Virus record (IMG/VR): IMGVR_UViG_3300042147_000021
Location: 1-46,174 of that record
Source of the DNA: a virus
Reading direction: 5' to 3' (one strand)
DNA: 46,174 bases
The notes under the pieces were generated by a model that saw only the letters and a program-made list of their open reading frames with translations, did no database searches and had not been told where the DNA came from. This document shows, one piece after another, positions 1-7,941 of this stretch. How positions within the stretch are numbered: the first letter of the stretch is position 1; every line of letters starts with the position of its first letter. A program made the translations under genes and the position numbers.

Positions 1-127
1 CGTCTTCCCCTAGCAGCTACCCAGGCATGACGGTCATGACCTGCGACATCCGTGGCGGTGACCGCATTTCGTCGCAAAGCGAAAGCTTGGTGAACCTGGC
101 CTGCACCCGGATTCTGCCGGTACTCCG
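1..127. repeat. 127-bp direct repeat of the window ends (left copy)
   Basis: Bases 1-127 are identical to 46048-46174. A repeat of exactly 127 bp is what a de Bruijn assembler with k=127 leaves when it closes a circle. It lies inside a coding gene whose frame continues across the join. I read it as the sign of a circular or circularly permuted genome, not as a biological terminal repeat. Confidence 0.9.
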
Positions 128-1130
128 CGGCGGCGTATGGCAAGACCCCGAACCTACCCGGGAGATCTCCGCGGCAGTCGGACACATCATCCGTAACGTC
201 GGGTACTCGGACACCGCAGATATCGACCTGGTCGAACTGGATCGCCTTGAGTCGACTCGCTGGACGCCGCGCGGAGACACCTACGACCGCATCGTCATGG
301 ATTCGAAGACCGTTAAGTCGAACCTCCTGGACGCGCTGACTGTCGGCTTCTCAGAACTGACGATCGATCGCGGCCTGCTGGTGCCAGTGCGAGACGAGCC
401 CCGCGGGCCATCGTTCGACCATGTTTACAATCCTCACGTCATGCTTGAACCATTGTCCTACGAGTTCACCATGCCGGATCAGCCGGACGACTTCGACGGC
501 GTGGACGTTGAGTACTACGACCACGTTACGAAGCAAGACGAGACGGTCGAGTGCCGTTTGCCTGGCGACGCCGGAGAGCGAGTCGAGAAGCTGAAGCTTG
601 AAGGCGTCGGTAACCGAACCAAAGCGTGGCAGTGGGGGATGCGTAGACGACGCGGCCAGTTGTACCGCCAGCGGCAGTACAGCTTCAGAACGGAACTGGA
701 CGCGTTGAACAGCGCCTACTTTGACTACGTGGCGCTCGGCGTTGCGACGCCCGGGTACGGGCAGAGTGCGGAAGTCGTCGGGTACACCGCAGGTCCGCCG
801 GTCACACTGGAATCGTCGCAGCCACTCGACTGGTCCGTACCCGGCGTGTACAAAGTCGTGGTGCGCCGTTTAGATGGATCGGCATCGGGACCTTACGATG
901 CGACCCGCGTAGACGACTACACGTTCACGATCCCGACCCTTGACTTCGTGCCGGACTTGTCAGGCAACATCGACACGCCGCCTATCATCCAGTTTGGGCA
1001 TGAATCGACGTGGGCGTTCCCCGCGCTAATCACTGACGTATCGCCAAGCGGAACGCGGACGTGCAGCGTTAAAGCGGTGAACTATGATCCACGGATGTAC
1101 CTGAGCGACGACGCGTTGCCGCCATCCTGA
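1..1130 (+). CDS. Tail-tip / host-specificity J-like protein, C-terminal part
   Basis: This is the 3' part of the gene that begins at 44469. The codon phase is kept across the join (codons start at base 3 here), so the whole protein is 902 aa. It should form the tip of the tail below the tape measure and contact the receptor. The visible C-terminal part has repeated beta-rich stretches typical of fibronectin-like or tip domains, and no enzymatic motif that I recognise. The lysis genes follow after 41 bp, so lysis proteins are probably made from the same late transcript. The family is inferred from position after an NlpC/P60 gene, and from size. Confidence 0.75.
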   Translation, partial: SSPSSYPGMTVMTCDIRGGDRISSQSESLVNLACTRILPVLRGGVWQDPEPTREISAAVGHIIRNVGYSDTADIDLVELDRLESTRWTPRGDTYDRIVMDSKTVKSNLLDALTVGFSELTIDRGLLVPVRDEPRGPSFDHVYNPHVMLEPLSYEFTMPDQPDDFDGVDVEYYDHVTKQDETVECRLPGDAGERVEKLKLEGVGNRTKAWQWGMRRRRGQLYRQRQYSFRTELDALNSAYFDYVALGVATPGYGQSAEVVGYTAGPPVTLESSQPLDWSVPGVYKVVVRRLDGSASGPYDATRVDDYTFTIPTLDFVPDLSGNIDTPPIIQFGHESTWAFPALITDVSPSGTRTCSVKAVNYDPRMYLSDDALPPS

Positions 1131-1171
1131 TCATGCGTGGTATCATCCCTGAAACACACTAGGGGTGGGAT

Positions 1172-1555
1172 ATGCGGGAGCAATGTGAACTTTACGCATA
1201 CCTTTGGGTCTGCGCTCTGCTGGCGGGCGTGAACGGGTACGCGGCGGCCGGTGCGGCTATCGGTTGCTGTTTTTTCCTCGCTGCGCCGAAAGCCACCACG
1301 TTACGGGAACGCTTTCTGCTTTCCGTGTTCTCATACGGTATGGGCTACGGCGGCGGGGTTTACTGGTACGGCGGCGGCCCTCCATTCGATGAACGGGCTT
1401 TATTCGTCGCTGGCGCCGTGGCAGCGCTGATCGCCGTGGTGTTTACAGCACTTGGTTATATGGTTGAGAAAGATGGCCCAGTGCCAGAGTGGATAAAGAC
1501 CATCATCGGTCTGATTCCATTTTTCAAAAGCCGGGGTGGCAACGATGGAGCTTAA
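1172..1555 (+). CDS. Holin-like membrane protein (127 aa)
   Basis: Small protein with about three hydrophobic segments (near residues 8-25, 45-63 and 77-97) and a charged C-terminus ending in KSRGGNDGA. The start is supported by a GGGGTGGG ribosome site just upstream. It opens the lysis cassette: a second membrane protein, a lysozyme-like protein and Rz/Rz1 follow. In such cassettes this position belongs to the holin, which opens the inner membrane to release or trigger the endolysin. The role is inferred from context; there is no diagnostic holin motif. It overlaps the next gene by 11 bp. Confidence 0.6.
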   Translation: MREQCELYAYLWVCALLAGVNGYAAAGAAIGCCFFLAAPKATTLRERFLLSVFSYGMGYGGGVYWYGGGPPFDERALFVAGAVAALIAVVFTALGYMVEKDGPVPEWIKTIIGLIPFFKSRGGNDGA

Positions 1556-1850
1556 CGTTATTCTGCTTTGGGTAGAGTGCGTGATCCACTTTGCCACTTT
1601 CCTAATCTTATGGGTCTACCGCGACCACAGTTCTCGGCAACGCTGGGGCGTCTCTATGTTGGCCGTAGGGATCGCCGCATCTAATGTCGGGCTCTTCACC
1701 CTCATCCTTTTCCACATCGTAAAACCCGGTCCGGCCATGGTTCACGCGTTGCTGATCTTGGCCTTCGGCTGTGTGTTAGGTTTGTTGATCCGGGCGAAAG
1801 GTAACGTGGCGAAGATGATCCCTCCTATCAATACGAGAATGTTTCTATGA
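1545..1850 (+). CDS. Second small membrane protein of the lysis cassette (101 aa)
   Basis: Three predicted membrane segments (about residues 5-22, 36-58 and 66-84) and a basic C-terminal tail. The ATG at 1545 is chosen over the GTG at 1536 because GGGGTGG lies 5-6 bases before the ATG, whereas the GTG has no ribosome site. It may be a second holin, an antiholin or a pinholin-type partner of the preceding protein; the sequence does not decide. It overlaps the next gene by 4 bp (ATGA). Confidence 0.55.
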   Translation: MELNVILLWVECVIHFATFLILWVYRDHSSRQRWGVSMLAVGIAASNVGLFTLILFHIVKPGPAMVHALLILAFGCVLGLLIRAKGNVAKMIPPINTRMFL

Positions 1851-2329
1851 CTCTTAAAGCGGATATCGCGGCGGGTCTCGCGTTGCTACCGGCCAAGATG
1901 AATTCCGAAGACGCTGCGGTGTTGCTTTACGCCACGTCTAGACAGGAGAACCCTCAGCGGCTTCCTCAGCAAGTTGGCGGACCGGCCGTTGGCGATTACC
2001 AGTTCGAAAGGGGCGGTGGCGTTAGAGGCGTAGTGGAGCATTCTGCGGTATCCGAACTGACAAGATCAGTTTGCCGAGCGCGCAAAGTGCAGTGCGATAC
2101 GGGTTCGATCTATCAAGCCCTTAAGACTGACCCAATCATAGCCGCTGCACTAGCCCGTCTTCTCTATTACACCGATCCTAAGCAACTGCCGTATGTCGGT
2201 GATGAACTGACCGCATGGCAACTCTATCTGCGCACTTGGCGCCCGGGTGCTTATGCTCGTCAGCCGGAAGAACTTCGCGCCAAGTGGACTAAGAACTACG
2301 CGGACGCGATGAAAGCGTATGGTCTTTAA
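1847..2329 (+). CDS. Lysozyme-like protein, putative endolysin (160 aa)
   Basis: The N-terminal half has a pattern I recognise from a phage family found beside spanin genes: a helical start, then 'ATSRQEN', 'GGPAVGDYQFE' and 'GGGVRGVVEH', with a later 'YTDPKQLP' and 'YLRTWRPG'. In relatives the glutamate of the QES-type motif (here RQEN) sits in a lysozyme-like fold. It has no signal peptide, so it would need the holin to reach peptidoglycan. It overlaps the holin-like gene upstream and Rz downstream, which is the normal order of a lysis cassette. The activity is inferred. Confidence 0.6.
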   Translation: MTLKADIAAGLALLPAKMNSEDAAVLLYATSRQENPQRLPQQVGGPAVGDYQFERGGGVRGVVEHSAVSELTRSVCRARKVQCDTGSIYQALKTDPIIAAALARLLYYTDPKQLPYVGDELTAWQLYLRTWRPGAYARQPEELRAKWTKNYADAMKAYGL

Positions 2330-2783
2330 CTCCGCTTACGGCTACGCGCTGGCGCTTCTGGTAGGTGCGGGGGGCGCGTGGTACGTCCAGGGGTTGCGCT
2401 GGGAGACGGATGTACAGGAACGCGATCTGGCAACCGCTACGGCGATCAGCGCAAATGTGGGCGCAGTGAACCAACAACTAATCGCGTCGCGCGCACAGAC
2501 AGAAGCCATCCGGCAAACCTTCATCGAGTACAAGGCGGGTAAAGAGAATGAGACGAGTGCTCTTGAGCGGGCTGTTGCTGATGGTTCTAAGCGGCTGCGG
2601 GTCAAAGCCAGTTGTCCAGCGGTGCGCGCCGATGGAACCGTTCCCGGCGGAGCTGTCAGCGGAACCGCAGAACTTGACCCCGCTGTTAGATCGGATTATT
2701 TCGAATTGAAGAAAGGACTCGACCGGCAGTACGCCGAGTTGCAGTTCTGCCGGTCGGAATTGAGGAAGCGGTCAGTTAAGTAA
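2319..2783 (+). CDS. Rz: Rz-like inner-membrane spanin (154 aa)
   Basis: An N-terminal membrane anchor (about residues 5-23) is followed by a long helical periplasmic region. Near the C-terminus lies 'DYFELKKGL', like the 'DYFTLRE' region of lambda Rz. Inner-membrane spanins pair with an outer-membrane lipoprotein and fuse the two membranes at the end of lysis. The partner, Rz1, is nested in the +1 frame (2548-2709). The stop codon overlaps the end of the opposing early operon by 8 bp. Confidence 0.8.
   Translation: MVFNSAYGYALALLVGAGGAWYVQGLRWETDVQERDLATATAISANVGAVNQQLIASRAQTEAIRQTFIEYKAGKENETSALERAVADGSKRLRVKASCPAVRADGTVPGGAVSGTAELDPAVRSDYFELKKGLDRQYAELQFCRSELRKRSVK
2548..2709 (+). CDS. 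Rz1: Rz1-like outer-membrane spanin lipoprotein, nested in Rz (53 aa)
   Basis: This short ORF lies wholly inside Rz in the +1 frame. It starts MRRVLL, has a hydrophobic signal core and an LSGC lipobox with the lipidated cysteine at residue 17. The mature part is proline-containing (KPVV, APMEPFP, EPQNLTP), as in Rz1 proteins. The embedded arrangement is the classical one of lambda. It should be an outer-membrane lipoprotein that joins the C-terminus of Rz across the periplasm. It is below common ORF length limits and easily missed. Confidence 0.85.
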   Translation: MRRVLLSGLLLMVLSGCGSKPVVQRCAPMEPFPAELSAEPQNLTPLLDRIISN

Positions 2784-3162
2784 ATTCTTTCGGAACAGCG
2801 ATCTTGTCCCCGAACTTCGTAGCAACGATTGCTTGACACGCGGCGATTAAAGCGTGATCGCAGGCGTCGGTAGAATACTGATCCCCTCCACCGTAATAGA
2901 TATTCGCGAGCCATCGTTCTGACATTTCCGTACCCTCTCGCCCGTCGTGCGCTTCCGGCGTAAGAGCGACTTGGAAACTCTGAACGAGTGGCCCTCCGAA
3001 GTCCCAGTCAGACGAATAGCATGGTGGGATGTGGTGCCAGCGGTTCGTGTAGCCGTCACTGTTGAAGAACAGCTTCTCTTGATCGTTCAGAACCATAGCG
3101 ACGAGACAATCCAGAAGTCTGCCTCTCAGGTCCGCTGTTTTTACTTCTACCGTTTCACTCAC
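2776..3162 (-). CDS. DUF2591-like early protein (128 aa, GTG start)
   Basis: The opening 'VSETVEVKTADLRGRLLDCLVA' pattern (shown here in pieces: VSETVEVKTA, LRGRLLDCLV) and the later 'WHHIPPCYSSDW' resemble the DUF2591 family of small phage proteins of unknown function. The GTG at 3162 is preferred to the ATG at 3189, because AGGAG lies 7 bases before the GTG and because this start overlaps the upstream stop (GTGAGTGA). It is the last gene of the early operon and its stop overlaps Rz convergently. Confidence 0.6.
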   Translation of the reverse strand: MSETVEVKTADLRGRLLDCLVAMVLNDQEKLFFNSDGYTNRWHHIPPCYSSDWDFGGPLVQSFQVALTPEAHDGREGTEMSERWLANIYYGGGDQYSTDACDHALIAACQAIVATKFGDKIAVPKEFT

Positions 3163-3301
3163 AGTAATACTCCTCTTCCTCAGTTGCATTTTGTGCAGCG
3201 GCTGTCGCCTGGCAGATAACCTGGGCGTCCTGCGTGAAGTACGCGGCCACTGGCACCGGGCCGTTTGCGGTTAGCATGTAGAGCATGGCTAGGATTTTCA
3301 T
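3155..3301 (-). CDS. Small protein with hydrophobic N-terminus (48 aa)
   Basis: ATG at 3301 overlaps the stop of the upstream gene (ATGA), and its own stop overlaps the downstream GTG start. It begins MKILAMLYML, is followed by a neutral stretch with one central cysteine (QVICQA), and ends acidic (EEEEYYCE). The N-terminus could be a weak signal or membrane segment. Function unknown. Coupling on both sides is the main evidence that it is real. Confidence 0.6.
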   Translation of the reverse strand: MKILAMLYMLTANGPVPVAAYFTQDAQVICQATAAAQNATEEEEYYCE

Positions 3302-3501
3302 TGTCTAAGGTTCTCGTCCGGGTCGAATCCAAATTCCCGGCATAGAGCATTCGCAACCCCGGACCCGCAACCGAAAGCGTCACGCACCAAAACCCAACGG
3401 GCAGTGCCGTATTTACTTCGGTACTTGCTAGGTCCTTTTACGTTTCGGACAACACGTTCGATCAGTTCGCGCTCCTTGATTTCAACACCAGATAACATCA
3501 T
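3298..3501 (-). CDS. Small basic hypothetical protein (67 aa)
   Basis: Charged N-terminal helix, then 'KGPSKYRSKYGTARW' and 'GCGSGVANALCREFGFDP'. The second part could form a helix-turn-helix-like unit, but I do not recognise the family. It is coupled to both neighbours through ATGA-type overlaps. Confidence 0.5.
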   Translation of the reverse strand: MMLSGVEIKERELIERVVRNVKGPSKYRSKYGTARWVLVRDAFGCGSGVANALCREFGFDPDENLRQ

Positions 3502-3917
3502 TCCGCTTCACTCCTTTTCGCGGCCCGCACCATGCGAGCGCCGAAGAATTCGACTTTCTCAGCGTTGTATAACGCTTTGTTGTCTGCCTTTACCGCGCCG
3601 CCCATGCGGCCAGTGCAGGTGCGCCAGATCGCTTTAAACGCTTCGCCTTCTGCGAATGTCATCCCGAGCGCTTCGATAATGTCGATGCTCTCGGCGGTGT
3701 AGGGTTTTGAGGTAGGGTCAATGGGATCAGCGACGTGGCATTTGTAGTAGTCGACGCTGCCGCCGGTTTTCTGCTCCGGGCTCTCGGTGCGCGGCCAAGG
3801 CTTATCGGGCTGTATGGTCGCCTTTCTGCGTTTTGACGTATCGCATCCCGGACAGTCCGGCGCCCGGTTAAGCGTTCCACCGTGCCTCGTACACGCCTTA
3901 GTTTTGTCGATCTTCAT
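3498..3917 (-). CDS. DUF3310-like protein with N-terminal Cys/His motif (139 aa)
   Basis: An N-terminal Cys/His patch (ACTRHGG, CPGC) is followed by a linker. Then 'VDYYKCHV', 'SIDIIEALGM' and 'FAEGEAFKAIWR' match the pattern of DUF3310 (nucleotide-kinase-like or SaV-like) proteins that accompany phage replication genes. The family assignment is from memory of the pattern; the biochemical role is not established. It overlaps the helicase gene upstream by 4 bp. Confidence 0.55.
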   Translation of the reverse strand: MKIDKTKACTRHGGTLNRAPDCPGCDTSKRRKATIQPDKPWPRTESPEQKTGGSVDYYKCHVADPIDPTSKPYTAESIDIIEALGMTFAEGEAFKAIWRTCTGRMGGAVKADNKALYNAEKVEFFGARMVRAAKRSEAE

Positions 3918-5314
3918 GCTGCATCCTCTGTGATTGTTTTGAACCCGCGTTCTTTCATCGCTTCCATCAAGATGTCCTGCACCTCGCGCTTGCTGTGCAG
4001 CCGCTCCAATACCAGTTCATCCACTGTGTCCGCCGCCATGATCATGTGCATGAACACCGGACGCTTGAAGCCGGCCTGCAACTGGCGGGTAGGCCCGATG
4101 CGTTCGATGAACTGTAGGTAGTTCTCCAGCGACCAGCTATACCCGAAGAAAGCCATGATGTTCGTGTGGTACTGCAAACCGTCGACCCCGTGGCCCATTG
4201 AAGCCGGGTGGCCGAACCAAACCCTTCCTTCGCCCGCCTGAGCGCGTTCCAGTCCACCTTTGGCCGACAGGTCAATGCCGTCCGGGAAACGCTTCTTGAG
4301 GCGTGCCAGGTCGCTCTTGAAGTGATACGCGGTCAGTACCGGCATGCCGGCGGCTTCCTCGATGATTTCCTCCAGCGCGTCCAGCTTCTCGTCGTGGATC
4401 TTCTCCCACGTACCGTCACCGTCTGTATAGGATGCTCCGTTGCAGATTTGGAGGAGCTTCATAGACTTAGCGGCCGCATTCAACGCTTCGATCTGCACCC
4501 CGCTCTCAAGCTCCATGAAGAACTGCTTCTCCATCTGCTTGTACATAACCTTGGCCGACGCCGGCAGCTCGACCATGATCCGGTTGATGATTGGCTCTTC
4601 CAGCGCGAACCAGTCGGCCGCGTCGATCGTTATGCACACGTCCTTTAGCGCTGCCTGGATCTCGCCTTGCGCTTGGTCGGTCGCCTCTACGCCGAACCCG
4701 GTATGCGAAGCCCGAAACCAGCGCTGCTTGAAGGCGTCAAACGTTCGGCCGAGGCGATCGCCCTTGTCCACGAACCACATCTGCCCCCACAGATCCTGTA
4801 AGCCGTTAGGGCTGGGCGTACCGGTCAACAGGATGATCCGCTTGATCTTGGTATGCGCGACACGCGCAAGCGCCTTGGCGCGCTGCGTGCCCTGCCGTAA
4901 GCGAAACCCCTTCAACTTGGTCGCCTCATCCGCTACGACGGTCTTGAAGGGCCAGCGGTCGCCCAACTCTTCCGCAAGCCATGGTAATTGCTCGAAGTTG
5001 GTCGTATAGATGTCCGCCGGAATGCGTAATGCGGCGCGGCGTTCCTTCAACGTACCGGTGACGACAACGACGCGCAGATGCTTGAGGTGGTTCCACTTAC
5101 GCACCTCGTTAGGCCAAGTGGTGCGCGCTACCCGAAGCGGTGCCACAATCAAGGCCGGGTACACGTCTTCTACGAAGGTCAGGTCTTCGAGCGCCGAGAG
5201 CGTTGCCCCCGTCTTGCCTGTCCCCGGGCTAGACCAGACAGCGCAACGCTTATTGCCGACGATGAAGCCGCCGATCAGTTCCTGATAGCGGCGCGGTATG
5301 AAGTCAATTGCCAT
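3914..5314 (-). CDS. SNF2-type DNA helicase/ATPase (466 aa)
   Basis: Superfamily 2 helicase of the SNF2 type. Walker A SSPGTGKT lies at residues 29-36, motif II DEAT at 129-132, motif III TGTP at 164-167, and a motif VI-like FIERIGPTRQ near 402-411. It probably remodels DNA or helps replication and recombination as part of the module with the polymerase and VRR-NUC protein. The ATG at 5314 overlaps the upstream stop (TGATG); a longer reading upstream would only be shadow of the DUF1643 gene. Confidence 0.85.
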   Translation of the reverse strand: MAIDFIPRRYQELIGGFIVGNKRCAVWSSPGTGKTGATLSALEDLTFVEDVYPALIVAPLRVARTTWPNEVRKWNHLKHLRVVVVTGTLKERRAALRIPADIYTTNFEQLPWLAEELGDRWPFKTVVADEATKLKGFRLRQGTQRAKALARVAHTKIKRIILLTGTPSPNGLQDLWGQMWFVDKGDRLGRTFDAFKQRWFRASHTGFGVEATDQAQGEIQAALKDVCITIDAADWFALEEPIINRIMVELPASAKVMYKQMEKQFFMELESGVQIEALNAAAKSMKLLQICNGASYTDGDGTWEKIHDEKLDALEEIIEEAAGMPVLTAYHFKSDLARLKKRFPDGIDLSAKGGLERAQAGEGRVWFGHPASMGHGVDGLQYHTNIMAFFGYSWSLENYLQFIERIGPTRQLQAGFKRPVFMHMIMAADTVDELVLERLHSKREVQDILMEAMKERGFKTITEDAA

Positions 5315-5808
5315 CAGACGAGGTCCTCCGTCCAGGGGAGTAACGGCGTGTTGTACCCCAGCATTAGACAGTGCATCGGCTGCTTCGAATCCGTAACGCC
5401 GAAATGCAAAACCGGTTTGCCAGCGTCCAAAAGCCTGTTCAAAAGCGCGGCGGGTGAATCGCGGAGCGCTTTCGGCATTTTGTTTAGGTTGCCCCAGCAT
5501 GGAATCAAAACGTCTGCTTCGCCGATGATCTGTTCCAAATACTCGTAGCGCTCCGGGCCGAACGGATCGTCGGTGAATTGAAGACCTTTAGGATCGGTTG
5601 AGCGAAATGCGAAGACGTTGCCGACGATAAATTTTCGACAACCGTTGCGCAAAGCAAAGCCTCTCCATTTCTTTACAGTTGGGTCGTCTTTCGCGGCGTC
5701 AGCCGTGGAAGGGTTGATACCAAAGAAGGCGAACACCAAACCTTCCGGCTGTACGTCTCTGTCTAGCCTATATCGATAAAGGCCGCATTCGCTAATCACG
5801 GCGCTCAT
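5314..5808 (-). CDS. DUF1643 family protein (164 aa)
   Basis: The pattern 'YRYRLDR', 'FFGINPSTADA', 'DDPTVKKW' and 'GNVFAFRSTDPKGL' is characteristic of DUF1643, a family of unknown function common in phages and mobile elements. The ATG at 5808 is preferred to the TTG at 5814 because AAGGTGG lies about 8 bases upstream and the start overlaps the previous stop. It sits between nuclease and helicase genes, so a role in DNA metabolism or nucleotide handling is possible but unproven. Confidence 0.75.
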   Translation of the reverse strand: MSAVISECGLYRYRLDRDVQPEGLVFAFFGINPSTADAAKDDPTVKKWRGFALRNGCRKFIVGNVFAFRSTDPKGLQFTDDPFGPERYEYLEQIIGEADVLIPCWGNLNKMPKALRDSPAALLNRLLDAGKPVLHFGVTDSKQPMHCLMLGYNTPLLPWTEDLV

Positions 5809-6128
5809 CAGCAAACCACCTTGAAGTCTTCGTCAACTCGAACCGCCTGTTTCCAAGCGCCCCAAACCAAAACCAACTGATCCACAGCCTCTTTGCTATC
5901 CAGCCAAACCACTTCGGCACCCGCAGCACGCCGACGCTCGTGGTCGCGCACCTGAGCTTCCGTAGGCTTTTTGCCGGTCGCTTTCAGCTCAACGAACAGC
6001 ACGCGACCACTGAAGGTGATCAGCCGATCGGGCACCGAACGACGCTGGGGGCTGGTGAACTTGTCGCACAGCGCGCCAATCTCTTTGCAGCGCTTGACGA
6101 GGTACGCTTCGATATCGCGTTCTAACAT
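5808..6128 (-). CDS. VRR-NUC domain nuclease (106 aa)
   Basis: Compact PD-(D/E)XK nuclease. VPDRL holds the first acidic residue (D34) and ELK the E47/K49 pair, with 'FTSPQRRSVPD' before them. Stand-alone phage VRR-NUC proteins are known or predicted to cut branched DNA such as Holliday junctions. Neighbouring SNF2 and polymerase genes fit a role in replication intermediates. It overlaps both neighbours. Confidence 0.85.
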   Translation of the reverse strand: MLERDIEAYLVKRCKEIGALCDKFTSPQRRSVPDRLITFSGRVLFVELKATGKKPTEAQVRDHERRRAAGAEVVWLDSKEAVDQLVLVWGAWKQAVRVDEDFKVVC

Positions 6129-6361
6129 GGCTCAACTCCTGAAGCGCCGATCAGCTCTTGCAGCACGGAAGGCGCCCAATTTAGTTCTCCGGCTCGTTCG
6201 AGCAATTCACTGCGTGACGCTTTCCATACAGTCCAAAATTCATGGACATAGGTATCGGTGTACTGCCCGCGCTCATCGAGATTAAAGCTGTTCAGAGGCT
6301 CTCCACCGGCTTCACCCCATGACGCTGAATACCATTTCTCAAACTGTTTTCTACTGTCCAT
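6122..6361 (-). CDS. Small aromatic-rich early protein (79 aa)
   Basis: Starts MDSRKQFEKWYS and carries 'HEFWTVWKASRSEL', a layout seen in many small unnamed phage proteins. The ATG at 6361 is chosen because GAGGAGG lies just upstream; a start at 6388 would overlap the promoter. It is the first gene behind promoter P6.4. Confidence 0.6.
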   Translation of the reverse strand: MDSRKQFEKWYSASWGEAGGEPLNSFNLDERGQYTDTYVHEFWTVWKASRSELLERAGELNWAPSVLQELIGASGVEPC

Positions 6362-6387
6362 CACAAACCCTCCTCTAGATGTACGCA

Positions 6388-6416
6388 AGCTTATGCAAGA
6401 TTTGACTTGTAGTCAA
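6388..6416 (-). promoter_or_regulatory. Putative sigma-70 promoter P6.4
   Basis: On the minus strand TTGACT (6411-6416) and TAAGCT (6388-6393) are 17 bases apart. It lies at the end of the polymerase gene and before the 79-aa gene with its strong ribosome site. The -35 box overlaps the polymerase stop codon region. Confidence 0.5.
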
Positions 6417-7405
6417 CCTTTCCGGTAGCGATATGCTTCGAAGCCGGCTGCGGCGAGCGGTAGGCCTTCTGTCCAGTCGCAGCCGGCAGACATCAGTTCG
6501 GCTAGGTGCTCGTGGTTATAGGATGGATCGTCCGGCGCTTCGCTGATGATCTCGTCGTGCACGGTCAAGACGATTTCGTAACCGGCTTTCTCGATTGAGG
6601 GGAGGGAATACGCCAGTACGTCACGCGCGACTGCCTGGCAAATATTTTCAACTAGCCGGCCCCCGTATGTGCGTAGCCGCTCCCACTTGCGAGTGAACTG
6701 GTTAACGCCCATGAACGTAATGCCGCCGTCGTCTTCCACGCGGGGGTTCGGGTAGCACAGGTAGCGGCCGCTCGGCAGCATGATACGGAGCCACGCACCG
6801 TCGCGGCGGATCTTGTGCATACGACAGGTAAGCGTTTGGCCGGGGTTGTTGATCGCACGTCGCACAACGTCTTCGAGTTCCTTCCACCAAGCAGCGATAG
6901 CGGGGTTAGTCTCGCGCCACAGGCGCTTGAAGCTATCACAGACGATGAATGCGCGATCACTAAGTCCGAACTGACTCTTACCCTGGCCGAGCTGCCATTC
7001 CAGAAAGCTAGCGGCGTCGTCGCGTGTGGCGGACGGAATAACCTCCCATGCTTTTTCGGCCATGTCTTCCAGGTCGATGCGATAAGTAAGTGCTCCGGTT
7101 ATATAGGCACCTACACCACCCCCGTATCCGAGCATAAGCTCCAAAACTTTTCCGATGGCCCTTTCGTGCTTGCCTACATCCTCGGGACGGATACCGAAAG
7201 CTTTCGCGTAGGCGAGCTTATACATGTCGTGGCCGTCGCGCAGATCGAAATCCAGGAACGCTTCAAGCTTCCAGGCTTCACCCGCGAGCCAGGCCAGTAC
7301 GCGGTTCTCAATACCTGCCAAGTCGGCTACTACGAATTTCTTGCCGGGCGACGCGATGAAAACCCCGCGTATCGCACTTGAGCACTTGTCCATGACGTTG
7401 CTCAT
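6413..7405 (-). CDS. Family A DNA polymerase, C-terminal (palm/fingers) half (330 aa)
   Basis: The catalytic half of a PolA-type replicative polymerase. Motif A VVADLAGIE lies at residues 25-33 (metal-binding Asp28). Motif B is R82-K86-Y94 within 'ERAIGKVLELMLGYGGG', and motif C VHDE is at about 282-285. It lacks exonuclease and template/primer-binding parts, which are encoded separately at 7938-9011. Its ATG at 7405 overlaps the HNH gene stop (ATGA) and has AGGAG eight bases upstream. The two halves join cleanly at one point, so the gene was split by insertion of the HNH gene. Confidence 0.9.
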   Translation of the reverse strand: MSNVMDKCSSAIRGVFIASPGKKFVVADLAGIENRVLAWLAGEAWKLEAFLDFDLRDGHDMYKLAYAKAFGIRPEDVGKHERAIGKVLELMLGYGGGVGAYITGALTYRIDLEDMAEKAWEVIPSATRDDAASFLEWQLGQGKSQFGLSDRAFIVCDSFKRLWRETNPAIAAWWKELEDVVRRAINNPGQTLTCRMHKIRRDGAWLRIMLPSGRYLCYPNPRVEDDGGITFMGVNQFTRKWERLRTYGGRLVENICQAVARDVLAYSLPSIEKAGYEIVLTVHDEIISEAPDDPSYNHEHLAELMSAGCDWTEGLPLAAAGFEAYRYRKG

Positions 7406-7941
7406 ACGCCGAGCTCCTGACGAAGATCTTTCAAATGCACACCGTGGTTGACGTAAGCGCCGTGAATACTTTCGCGAAAAGCACGAACTGCCGCGGCTGC
7501 CTCCTCGCGCGTATCGAATACGCCTAGGTTATGCTGCACTTTGCGCAGGCCACACCGGGCTCGCCACTTTCCGCTAGGTGCATGCCAACTTACCCCTTTA
7601 AAACCTGACGTGTTGTCAAACGGGGTTTGCATATTGCAGAGGTTTTGGGACTGACTGCAGGCGCGCAGATTCTCGATCCGGTTGTTCTGCTTGTCGCCGT
7701 CAACGTGGTCGATTACCTCCGGCCATTCGTTGTAGTGCCAGAACCAAACCAATCGGTGATAGAGGTATTTTTTAACGTCGGCCCCCACTGCCGCGTAACC
7801 GTTAGGGCCGAGGTGGCGCGGCCGATCGCCTTTTCTGTTAAGCCCCAAACCGCGAACGTTGCAACGCCGAACGAGTTCCCCGGTATCGGCGTCATAGTCG
7901 AAAAGCTCAAGCAGCTTTTCGTGGGTGATTGGATCTTTCAA
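7402..7941 (-). CDS. HNH homing-type endonuclease with AP2 domain (179 aa)
   Basis: HNH_3-type core: HRLVWF near residue 62, DH at 78-79, then asparagines in 'KQNNRIENLR' (about 85-93). Residues 108-170 look like an AP2 DNA-binding domain (NTSGFKGVSW, GKWRARC, GVFDTREEAAAAV). It starts at TTG 7941, which overlaps the stop of the polymerase N-terminal half (TTGA); GGAGGA is 5-6 bases upstream. It ends overlapping the start of the C-terminal half. It thus sits exactly between two polymerase halves as a free-standing, translationally coupled gene. Confidence 0.9.
   Translation of the reverse strand: MKDPITHEKLLELFDYDADTGELVRRCNVRGLGLNRKGDRPRHLGPNGYAAVGADVKKYLYHRLVWFWHYNEWPEVIDHVDGDKQNNRIENLRACSQSQNLCNMQTPFDNTSGFKGVSWHAPSGKWRARCGLRKVQHNLGVFDTREEAAAAVRAFRESIHGAYVNHGVHLKDLRQELGV

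Noticed and set aside
1-127. Biological direct terminal repeat
   Set aside because: The length equals a common assembly k-mer and the repeat lies inside a coding gene that reads through.
1116-1146. Promoter TTGCCG / TATCAT before the lysis genes
   Set aside because: The spacing is 19 bp and the -35 box is weak; late transcription from the tail genes is enough.
7402-7941. Group I intron or intein in the polymerase gene
   Set aside because: The HNH ORF is bounded directly by stop-start overlaps with ribosome sites, leaving no room for intron core sequence, and no intein splice residues (Cys/Ser at the start, His-Asn at the end) are present.
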